From NCBI GenBank assembly GCA_934418055.1, contig CAKRWX010000037.1, positions 1-13,287 on the forward strand: DNA of 13,287 nt. The letters run 5' to 3'. Below, in pieces: positions 7,828-13,287 of this stretch. Under the pieces are notes generated by a model. The model did no database searches. It was given only the letters and a program-made list of their open reading frames with translations, and was not told the origin of the DNA. Made by a program: the position numbers and the translations under genes. The first letter of the stretch is position 1; the number at the start of each line of letters is the position of its first letter. This stretch comes from an uncultured Lachnospiraceae bacterium. GTDB lineage: Bacteria; Bacillota; Clostridia; Lachnospirales; Lachnospiraceae.

Positions 7828-8460
7828 TTATACGCCGCCTAATTCATTTAAGTAATTATAAATCGTATATTTTGTAACTCCCAGACGCTCTGCCGCGTAA
7901 GGAACGCTGCGCTGCATCTGGAAAAATCCCTTTTCTTTTAAAATACTGACCAAGGTCAGCCGGTCTGCCTTCTGCATCTGGGAAAATGGTCTCTTCACCA
8001 TCTCGCTGCAGGACTCAAACACCTCTTCCATGCTGTTTCCCGTACCGAACAGGGAGGTCTGCAGGGTGGCATCCGTCCGCAGCAGCCCGTCCATGATCCG
8101 GCTCATCTGGCTCATCACTGAGATATCATAGTTGATACCCAAAGCAAAATGATAATCCTCTCCCCGGAAATGAAACGTGGAGGACTTCATGGTCTTTCCT
8201 GAAGGAGTGATCACCATCTGGTTCACATAGTCCAGATCCAGATTCACTTTCGGATCTTCCTCATCCATCATGGTATCCCTTCCATAAATACTCAACGTGG
8301 ATCCTGTAGTCCTTCCAGATACATGTCCGTTATAGATCGCCAGGTTCTTCACCTTCTGTCCATCCATCTCGTGGACAATGGTTTCACATTGTTCTCCGAA
8401 CATGACGGCAATCCCTCTCGCCATCCGGTCCAGGAAATCAAACGCTTCTTTTTTTGTCAT
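7828..8460 (-). CDS. YheO/DauR-type PAS-HTH transcriptional regulator
   Basis: This 210-residue protein has an N-terminal YheO-like PAS domain (about 6-120, with IVHEMDG at 28-34 and the hallmark NGHVSGR at 44-50) and a C-terminal HTH_22 domain with the helix-turn-helix at about 186-207 (VPYAAERLGVTKYTIYNYLNEL). This architecture is that of E. coli YheO and Pseudomonas DauR, the repressor of D-arginine catabolism. The PAS domain probably senses a small ligand linked to the pathway. The gene is first in the nine-gene operon, about 65 bases after the predicted transcription start, so autoregulation through the repeats at 8542-8582 is likely. The ATG at 8460 has an AAGGA site seven bases upstream. 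Whether it represses or activates cannot be read here; an operator over the -35 favours repression. Confidence 0.92.
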   Translation of the reverse strand: MTKKEAFDFLDRMARGIAVMFGEQCETIVHEMDGQKVKNLAIYNGHVSGRTTGSTLSIYGRDTMMDEEDPKVNLDLDYVNQMVITPSGKTMKSSTFHFRGEDYHFALGINYDISVMSQMSRIMDGLLRTDATLQTSLFGTGNSMEEVFESCSEMVKRPFSQMQKADRLTLVSILKEKGFFQMQRSVPYAAERLGVTKYTIYNYLNELGGV

Positions 8461-8531
8461 TACGAAGTCCTTTTCTGTCCTCTTGATCTCATTTTTATTT
8501 TATTAATTCAACCTTTTTATGCGTTAAAGTG

Positions 8532-8560
8532 AGTATAGCAGTATTTCAACTATTTGTCAA
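8532..8560 (-). promoter_or_regulatory. Sigma-A promoter of the left-pointing operon
   Basis: On the minus strand TTGACA (8560-8555), a 17-base spacer and TATACT (8537-8532) form a near-consensus vegetative promoter. Transcription would begin near 8525, giving a leader of about 65 bases before the regulator gene. No other strong promoter was seen in the operon. Confidence 0.85.
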
Positions 8561-8582
8561 TTTTATTTCAACAGTTTGTTGA
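8542..8582. repeat. Two imperfect 19-base direct repeats, candidate operators
   Basis: Plus-strand copies are TATTTCAACTATTTGTCAA (8542-8560) and TATTTCAACAGTTTGTTGA (8564-8582): 15 of 19 positions agree, with a 22-base period (about two helical turns). The second copy holds a perfect dyad TCAACA-GTT-TGTTGA (8568-8582); the first keeps only part of it. Copy one covers the -35 and most of the spacer of the left promoter, and copy two lies immediately upstream. Binding of two dimers on one DNA face by the YheO/DauR-type regulator is the natural reading, but it is inference. Confidence 0.6.
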
Positions 8583-8597
8583 TTCTTTTTCATTCTT

Positions 8598-8611
8598 TTT
8601 GAACGTTTTCG
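8598..8611. promoter_or_regulatory. Weak cre-like site (catabolite control candidate)
   Basis: On the minus strand CGAAAACGTTCAAA fits the CcpA cre consensus TGWAARCGYTWNCA at 11 of 14 positions, including the central AACGTT. It lies 13 bases upstream of the right-pointing -35 box. The outer T and C positions that matter in good cre sites are missing, so it may be chance. Confidence 0.25.
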
Positions 8612-8624
8612 GGTCGTGAAATCA

Positions 8625-8653
8625 TTGCGTTATTGAGGAAAGTCCGCTATACT
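8625..8653 (+). promoter_or_regulatory. Probable sigma-A promoter of the right-pointing transporter operon
   Basis: TTGCGT (8625-8630), a 17-base spacer and TATACT (8648-8653) form a plausible vegetative promoter with a weak -35. Transcription would start near 8660, leaving a leader of roughly 95 bases before the ATPase start at 8756. Confidence 0.65.
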
Positions 8654-8690
8654 CTTCTTAGTAAAATGAATCCTGCTTATCGGATTCTCC

Positions 8691-8715
8691 GTCTGCGTCA
8701 GACCGCCTTCGCGGT
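8691..8715 (+). other. Two small overlapping hairpins in the leader of the right-pointing operon
   Basis: GTCTG-CGT-CAGAC (8691-8703) and ACCGC-CTTC-GCGGT (8702-8715) are both perfect five-base stems. They share bases 8702-8703, so full pairing of one frays the other. They end about 28 bases before the ribosome binding site (GGAGG, 8743-8747). No T run follows, so neither is a terminator. They could be a protein or RNA control site, or simply leader structure. Confidence 0.35.
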
Positions 8716-8755
8716 ATCATTTACTGGCGCACCGAATGTATTGGAGGAAATCATT

Positions 8756-9880
8756 ATGAAAATACTGCTTCGGAACCTGACAAAACGGTTCCCTGACCGC
8801 AATAAAAAAACGCGGGGTGAGATCACTGCGGTCAACGATCTGACCCTGGAAATCCCGGATGGTAAATTAGTGGGGCTTCTCGGTCCATCCGGCTGTGGAA
8901 AGAGCACCACGCTGAATCTGATCTGCGGACTGGAAAAAGCCACGGAAGGAACCATTTTCTTCGGAGACCGGGATGTGACTGCCTTAGAGCCGGAACACCG
9001 GGGCGTGGGCATGGTGTTCCAGAATTACGCCCTGTATCCTCACCTGACGGTCCGCCAGAACATCCAGTTTCCATTGGAAAATTTAAAGGGAAAAGATAAA
9101 TTAACAAAAGAGGAATTGAAGCGCCGGGTGGATGAAGCAGCAAAGCTGGTTCAGATTGACGAGCTGATGGAGCGCCGTCCCAGTGAATTGTCCGGCGGCC
9201 AGCAGCAGCGTGTCGCCATCGCCAGGGCATTGGTGAAAATGCCCCACGTCCTGCTTTTAGACGAGCCGCTGTCCAACTTAGACGCCAGACTCCGTCTCCA
9301 GACCCGTGAAGAGATCCGCCGGATCCAGAGGGAGACAAAGATCACTACCATTTTTGTCACCCATGACCAGGAAGAGGCCATGAGCATCTGTGACCTGATC
9401 GCCGTGATGAAGGATGGGATTCTGCAGCAGCTGGGAAAGCCTCAGGATGTCTATGATTTCCCCTCCAATTTATTCGTAGCCAAATTTTTAGGCACACCAC
9501 CGATCAATGTCTTCCACGGCTTTGTCAAGGATCAGACTCTTTTTATTGGAAAGAACGCAGTTCTTGCCACTCCAGGAGTTTCTGATCAGGAAGTGACCGC
9601 AGGCATCCGGCCAGAGGGACTTATCTACCGTCCAGACGGTCCTCTCTCCTGCCATATGAACCGGATCGAAGTCATGGGACGTGACACCAGCATCACCGCC
9701 TCCCATCCAGACTGTGAAAACCCGGTGATCCGTGCCATCACCAACACGGACCGACTCCCAGATCCAGGCGCCAGGACTGTAAGCTTCTCCTTAAAACCAG
9801 GAAAAGTGCATTTATTCCAGGCAGAAACCGGAGAACGGATTCCATTCTCCACCAACCATGAGGTGAATTCCTATGAATAA
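8756..9880 (+). CDS. CUT1-type ABC transporter ATP-binding protein (MsmX/UgpC/MalK-like)
   Basis: This 374-residue cytoplasmic ATPase energises a carbohydrate-type importer. It shows Walker A GPSGCGKST (43-51), the Q-loop in MVFQN (86-90), signature SGGQQQ (146-151), Walker B VLLLDEP (165-171), the D-loop NLDARLR (174-180) and H203, followed by FLGTPPINVF and a C-terminal TOBE-like region (about 285-360, with GIRPEGL). The ATG at 8756 has GGAGG eight bases upstream and begins at the family-typical N-terminus. An upstream in-frame ATG at 8633 is rejected because the promoter -10 lies downstream of it. The gene ends in ATGAATAA, overlapping the next gene by eight bases. Many Firmicute CUT1 systems share one MsmX ATPase encoded elsewhere, so a dedicated ATPase here makes this a self-contained transporter, as in ugp-type operons. 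Confidence 0.94.
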   Translation: MKILLRNLTKRFPDRNKKTRGEITAVNDLTLEIPDGKLVGLLGPSGCGKSTTLNLICGLEKATEGTIFFGDRDVTALEPEHRGVGMVFQNYALYPHLTVRQNIQFPLENLKGKDKLTKEELKRRVDEAAKLVQIDELMERRPSELSGGQQQRVAIARALVKMPHVLLLDEPLSNLDARLRLQTREEIRRIQRETKITTIFVTHDQEEAMSICDLIAVMKDGILQQLGKPQDVYDFPSNLFVAKFLGTPPINVFHGFVKDQTLFIGKNAVLATPGVSDQEVTAGIRPEGLIYRPDGPLSCHMNRIEVMGRDTSITASHPDCENPVIRAITNTDRLPDPGARTVSFSLKPGKVHLFQAETGERIPFSTNHEVNSYE

Positions 9881-10775
9881 ACACAATTCAAAGGCCTGGC
9901 TGTATCTGCTGCCGGCCCTGCTGTTTTTAGGCGCTTTTATGGTCTATCCGTTGATCGATGTATTCGTATATTCTGCGGAAGAGGGTTATAATTTTGCTTC
10001 CCAGAGCTACTTCGGTGCAGGACTTTACAACTATTCCTATGTGCTGCATGACACCTATTTTCTGCAGGCGGTAAAAAACACCTTTATCCTGGTGATCATC
10101 ACGGTTCCTGTCTCCACTCTGCTGGCGCTTTTGATCTCTCTGGGCTTAAGCTCCATCCGTCCTTTGAGAGACCTTTACCAGACCATCTATTTTCTGCCCT
10201 ACGTGACCAACACTCTGGCAGTCGGTCTGGTCTTTATGGTACTGTTCCAGAAAACCGAGTATACGGACGGACTGATCAACCTGCTGATCCAGTGGTCTGG
10301 CGGTAACTCCGTGGACTTTATCTCCGGTCCTTACTGGGCGAAAATGACGGTTTTGTGCATTTATACCATCTGGGTGGTCATGCCGTTTAAGATTCTGATC
10401 CTCACCAGTGCTTTAGCCTCCGTCAACCAGGACTACTACAAGGCAGCCAAAGTGGACGGTACCTCCGCATTTCGCATTTTCCTGCGGATCACCCTGCCGA
10501 TGATCTCCCCGATGATCTTCTATCTGGTGATCACCGGATTTATCGGCGCCTTTAAGGCCTACAGCGATGTGGTGGCTCTGTTCGGAACTGATTTAAATGC
10601 CGCCGGTATGAACACCATCGTCGGCTACATCTACGATATGCTTTATGGCAACAGCGGTGGATTCCCATCCTACGCTTCCGCTGCCGCCGTCATTTTATTT
10701 ATCATTGTCCTGACCATTACCTGCATCAACCTGATGGTCAGCCGGTCTTACGCCGGTCACGGAAGAAAGGAGTAG
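9873..10775 (+). CDS. CUT1-type ABC transporter permease (MalF/UgpA-like)
   Basis: This 300-residue inner-membrane permease has a first transmembrane segment at about 9-30 (AWLYLLPALLFLGAFMVYPLIDVF, the usual MalF/UgpA-type opening) and about five more hydrophobic segments. The EAA coupling loop at 187-210 reads DYYKAAKVDGTSAFRIFLRITLP. It pairs with the MalG-like permease encoded next. The ATG lies within the last codons of the ATPase gene (ATGAATAA), so its translation is probably coupled by termination and re-initiation. The family transports sugars, polyols or glycerol-3-phosphate-like compounds; the specific substrate cannot be told. Confidence 0.93.
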   Translation: MNKHNSKAWLYLLPALLFLGAFMVYPLIDVFVYSAEEGYNFASQSYFGAGLYNYSYVLHDTYFLQAVKNTFILVIITVPVSTLLALLISLGLSSIRPLRDLYQTIYFLPYVTNTLAVGLVFMVLFQKTEYTDGLINLLIQWSGGNSVDFISGPYWAKMTVLCIYTIWVVMPFKILILTSALASVNQDYYKAAKVDGTSAFRIFLRITLPMISPMIFYLVITGFIGAFKAYSDVVALFGTDLNAAGMNTIVGYIYDMLYGNSGGFPSYASAAAVILFIIVLTITCINLMVSRSYAGHGRKE

Positions 10776-10778
10776 GAA

Positions 10779-11642
10779 ATGGAACAGCATCGTAAAAAAG
10801 ACCCCAAAAGCACCTTTGCAGCTGTGAAAAAGGCAGTGACCTACCTTCTTCTGACCATATGGGCGGTGATCGTCCTGTTTCCATTTTACTGGATGGTGCT
10901 GACATCCCTGAAGGATTATGGCGCCTACAACGCAGAACACACGCCTTCATTTTTCACGCTGGCGCCGACCCTTGAGAATTACCGCAACGCATTTACAGCG
11001 GTTCCGCTGATGGGATATCTTCTGAATACCCTGATCTTTACCGTGATCACCACAGCGTTGATGCTTTTTGTGATCACATTAGCCGCCTATGCCTTTGCCA
11101 GACTGAATTTCCGTGGAAAGGACCTGGTATTTACCCTGTTTTTGTCCCTGATGATGATCCCGACAGAGTTAGTCATCATCACCAACTTTGCCACCATCAC
11201 CAATCTGAAGCTGCGCAACACCTTCGCGGGACTGGTACTGCCGTCGGTCACTTCCGTGTTTTACATCTATTTATTGAAAGAAAATTTTGAACAGGTTCCC
11301 GATGAACTTTACCGGGCCGCCAAGGTGGACGGAACCTCTGATCTGAAATACTTATGGAAGGTCATGCTCCCCATCTGCCGTCCGACCCTGATCACCGTGA
11401 CCATTTTAAAAGTCATCGAGTGCTGGAATTCCTACGCATGGCCGCGTCTGATCACCGACGATCCCGCTTATTTCCTGGTATCCAACGGTATCCAGGAGAT
11501 CCGGGAAAATGGCTTTGGCCGCGAAAATATCCCGGCTATGATGGCAGCAGTTGTGGTGATTTCCCTGCCATTGATCCTGCTGTTTTTCCTGTTCCGGAAA
11601 AAGATCATGGCCGGCGTGTCACAGGGAGGTATCAAAGGATGA
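10779..11642 (+). CDS. CUT1-type ABC transporter permease (MalG/UgpE-like)
   Basis: This 287-residue inner-membrane permease has the typical FPFYWMVLTSLK (34-45), NTLIFTVITTALMLFVITLAAYAFAR (83-108) and PTELVIITNF (128-137) segments of the MalG/UgpE branch, and an EAA loop at 176-200 (ELYRAAKVDGTSDLKYLWKVMLP). A second-half run of hydrophobic segments ends with a basic tail. It starts three bases after the MalF-like gene, whose last codons contain AAGGAG as the ribosome binding site. Its stop TGA overlaps the next start as ATGA. It completes the membrane pore of this importer. Confidence 0.94.
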   Translation: MEQHRKKDPKSTFAAVKKAVTYLLLTIWAVIVLFPFYWMVLTSLKDYGAYNAEHTPSFFTLAPTLENYRNAFTAVPLMGYLLNTLIFTVITTALMLFVITLAAYAFARLNFRGKDLVFTLFLSLMMIPTELVIITNFATITNLKLRNTFAGLVLPSVTSVFYIYLLKENFEQVPDELYRAAKVDGTSDLKYLWKVMLPICRPTLITVTILKVIECWNSYAWPRLITDDPAYFLVSNGIQEIRENGFGRENIPAMMAAVVVISLPLILLFFLFRKKIMAGVSQGGIKG

Positions 11643-13287
11643 TGGAATTTATGAAACGATTACAGCACCTGGAGGCATCTGGAGCGCGATCCGGTTCTGA
11701 TGCTTCTGCGAACCATCGCAATCACCCGCGCAAGCATCGTTCTGCCATGTGCCTTTCTATGTGCCTTGCAGCCGCTGGTGCATCTCTGACCCTCTCCGGC
11801 TGCCATGGCGCAAGACAGCAGGCGGAAACCTTTTCTGTTCCGGAAACGTTTGAAACGAACCGCAATTACGAGATCACCTTCTGGGCAAAAAATGATACGA
11901 ATAAACGGCAGACCGATATTTACAAGAAAGCCATTGAAGACTTTGAGGCCATTTACCCCAACATCACCGTAAATCTACGGTTGTATACAGACTATGGAAA
12001 GATCTATAACGATGTGATCACCAACATTTCCACCGGAACAACCCCTAATGTCTGTATCACGTATCCGGATCATATTGCCACCTATCTGACGGGTGATCAG
12101 GTGGTGGTTCCGTTAAATGATTTATTTGCAGACAGCCGTTTTGGACTTGGCGGCAGCGAAATTGCCTTTGATTCACCGACCAGAGAAGAGATCATCCCAC
12201 AATTTCTGGATGAATGCTCTTTTGACGGCACCTACTACGCCGTTCCTTACATGCGCTCCACGGAAGCCTGCTATATCAACCGGGATCTGGTGGAAAAGCT
12301 GGGCTATACCATTCCAGACACTCTGACCTGGGATTTTCTATGGGAAGTGTCAGAGGCCGCCGCAAAAAAGGATGGAAACGGCGTTTACACCTTAAATGGC
12401 CAGAAGGTCATGATCCCATTCATTTACAAATCCACGGACAACATGATGATCCAGATGCTAAAGCAGAAGCATGCCGGGTATTCCGATGAAAATGGCAATA
12501 TCCAGATTTTTAATGATACCACCAGGGATCTGCTTTACACCATTGCGGATCACGCCAAAACCGGGGCATTTTCCACCTTTAAGATCTCCAGCTATCCGGC
12601 CAACTTCTTAAATGCAGGTCAGTGTGTCTTTGCCATCGACTCCACCGCCGGTTCCACCTGGATGGGAAGCCATGCGCCGCTGTCTGACATCAGCGCTGAC
12701 GCATTTATTGATTTTACAACAGAGGTCATGGCCGTTCCGCAGTTTGACCCGGAACACCCACAGATGATCTCCCAGGGTCCTTCCATCTGTATCTTCAATA
12801 AAAATGATCCCCAGGAGGTGTTAGCGTCCTGGCTCTTTACCCAGTATCTGCTGTCCAATGACGTACAGATCGCCTACTCCCAGACAGAGGGCTACGTTCC
12901 TGTCACCTTAAAGGCTCAGACAAGCGCCGAATACCAGGATTATTTATCCAGGGCCGGGGAAGACAATGATACTTATTATGATGTAAAGATCAAAGCGTCC
13001 AGGCTGTTGTTAGACCATGCGGCGGACACCTTTGTGACTCCGGTTTTCAACGGCTCCACTTCTTTAAGAAATGCAGCCGGCCAGTTAATTGAAAATACCG
13101 TCAAATCCGTCCGGCGGAAGGAAACGGTGGATGAAGCATATATGGAGAAATTATTTGACGATGTGACCGCGCTCTATCATCTGGATGAGCATATGGAGAC
13201 CACCAGCGGCCAAAATGGGGCAAAGGACCTGGGACCGCTTCCAACCACTGCAAAGGTACTGCTGACATCCCTTGGAGTGGCATGGCT
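11639..13287 (+). CDS. Family-1 (sugar/UgpB-type) solute-binding lipoprotein, runs off right edge
   Basis: The frame opens at ATG 11639 (ATGA overlap with the permease stop, AGGGAGG at 11623-11629) and stays open to the edge, giving 549 codons. Residues 1-36 are a hydrophilic, His/Arg-rich extension. A hydrophobic stretch then leads to the lipobox LSGC with Cys55 (codon 11801-11803), so the mature protein is a membrane-anchored extracellular receptor. The SBP_bac_1 pattern follows: YEITFWAKND, AIEDFEAIYPNITVNL, IYNDVITNISTGTTPNVCITYPDHIATYL, FDGTYYAVPYMRSTEACYINRDLVEKLGY and a Trp-rich motif near TWDFLW. It is the substrate receptor for the ATPase and permeases encoded upstream. The segment beyond about residue 480 exceeds the usual family length and turns hydrophobic at the edge (AKVLLTSLGVAW), possibly a C-terminal membrane helix. 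Start at Met37 is an alternative that gives a conventional signal peptide. Confidence 0.9.
   Translation, partial: MMEFMKRLQHLEASGARSGSDASANHRNHPRKHRSAMCLSMCLAAAGASLTLSGCHGARQQAETFSVPETFETNRNYEITFWAKNDTNKRQTDIYKKAIEDFEAIYPNITVNLRLYTDYGKIYNDVITNISTGTTPNVCITYPDHIATYLTGDQVVVPLNDLFADSRFGLGGSEIAFDSPTREEIIPQFLDECSFDGTYYAVPYMRSTEACYINRDLVEKLGYTIPDTLTWDFLWEVSEAAAKKDGNGVYTLNGQKVMIPFIYKSTDNMMIQMLKQKHAGYSDENGNIQIFNDTTRDLLYTIADHAKTGAFSTFKISSYPANFLNAGQCVFAIDSTAGSTWMGSHAPLSDISADAFIDFTTEVMAVPQFDPEHPQMISQGPSICIFNKNDPQEVLASWLFTQYLLSNDVQIAYSQTEGYVPVTLKAQTSAEYQDYLSRAGEDNDTYYDVKIKASRLLLDHAADTFVTPVFNGSTSLRNAAGQLIENTVKSVRRKETVDEAYMEKLFDDVTALYHLDEHMETTSGQNGAKDLGPLPTTAKVLLTSLGVAW

Noticed and set aside
8461..8640. 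Possible small RNA, riboswitch or small ORF between the divergent operons
   Set aside because: Apart from promoters, repeats and the weak cre-like core, I see no conserved riboswitch motif, no strong terminator and no short ORF with a good ribosome binding site.
8633..8755. In-frame extension of the CUT1 ATPase to an upstream ATG at 8633 (41 extra residues)
   Set aside because: The promoter -10 (8648-8653) lies inside it, so the transcript would start after that ATG. It has no convincing ribosome binding site, the added residues do not look like the family, and GGAGG precedes the ATG at 8756.
8832..9338. 168-residue open frame on the minus strand
   Set aside because: It is antisense to the conserved ATPase core. 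It has no promoter, no ribosome binding site and no domain.
1..13287. Mobile element, prophage, CRISPR or defence-system signatures
   Set aside because: No transposase, integrase, terminal inverted repeats, regularly spaced repeats or toxin-antitoxin-like gene pairs were found. Gene order and codon use look uniform.

Overview
The window reads as chromosomal DNA from an anaerobic Firmicute, most likely a Lachnospiraceae or Clostridium cluster XIVa type. The grounds are strong AGGAGG-type ribosome binding sites, near-consensus sigma-A promoters, lipoprotein-anchored solute-binding proteins, moderate GC, and protein-level resemblance to families common there. That taxonomic call is inference. 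No RNA gene, CRISPR array, insertion sequence or phage gene was recognised. The window is almost entirely two divergent ABC-transporter operons that share one 295-base control region (8461-8755).

Left-pointing operon (8460 down to 1, continuing past the left edge). Nine genes follow one strong promoter (TTGACA, 17 bases, TATACT). In order they are: a YheO/DauR-type PAS-HTH regulator; an ornithine cyclodeaminase/mu-crystallin family oxidoreductase; a family-5 peptide-binding lipoprotein; a complete Opp/Dpp-type importer (two permeases, two ATPases); a NIF3/DUF34 dinuclear-metal protein; and the N-terminal part of a D-aminoacylase-like amidohydrolase. Gaps are mostly under 35 bases. The only larger gap (125 bases, after the binding protein) holds a hairpin with a short T run that could set binding-protein dosage above the permeases. 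Taken together this looks like import of a peptide-like or N-acylated (D-)amino acid compound, its hydrolysis, and processing of the released amino acid or imine, under a regulator related to the D-arginine repressor DauR. The substrate is inferred, not shown.

Control region (8461-8755). The left promoter carries two imperfect 19-base direct repeats with a 22-base period, one overlapping the -35 and one just upstream. The second contains a perfect dyad. These are good operator candidates for the regulator. A second promoter points right (TTGCGT, 17 bases, TATACT), preceded by a cre-like AACGTT core and followed by a leader with two small overlapping hairpins.

Right-pointing operon (8756 to the right edge). 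It encodes a carbohydrate uptake (CUT1) type importer: a dedicated MsmX/UgpC-like ATPase, MalF/UgpA-like and MalG/UgpE-like permeases, and a family-1 solute-binding lipoprotein that runs off the right edge with an unusual N-terminal extension and a possible C-terminal hydrophobic tail. Neighbouring genes overlap or nearly touch, which indicates translational coupling. The substrate is most likely a sugar, polyol or glycerophosphate compound and cannot be fixed from this sequence.
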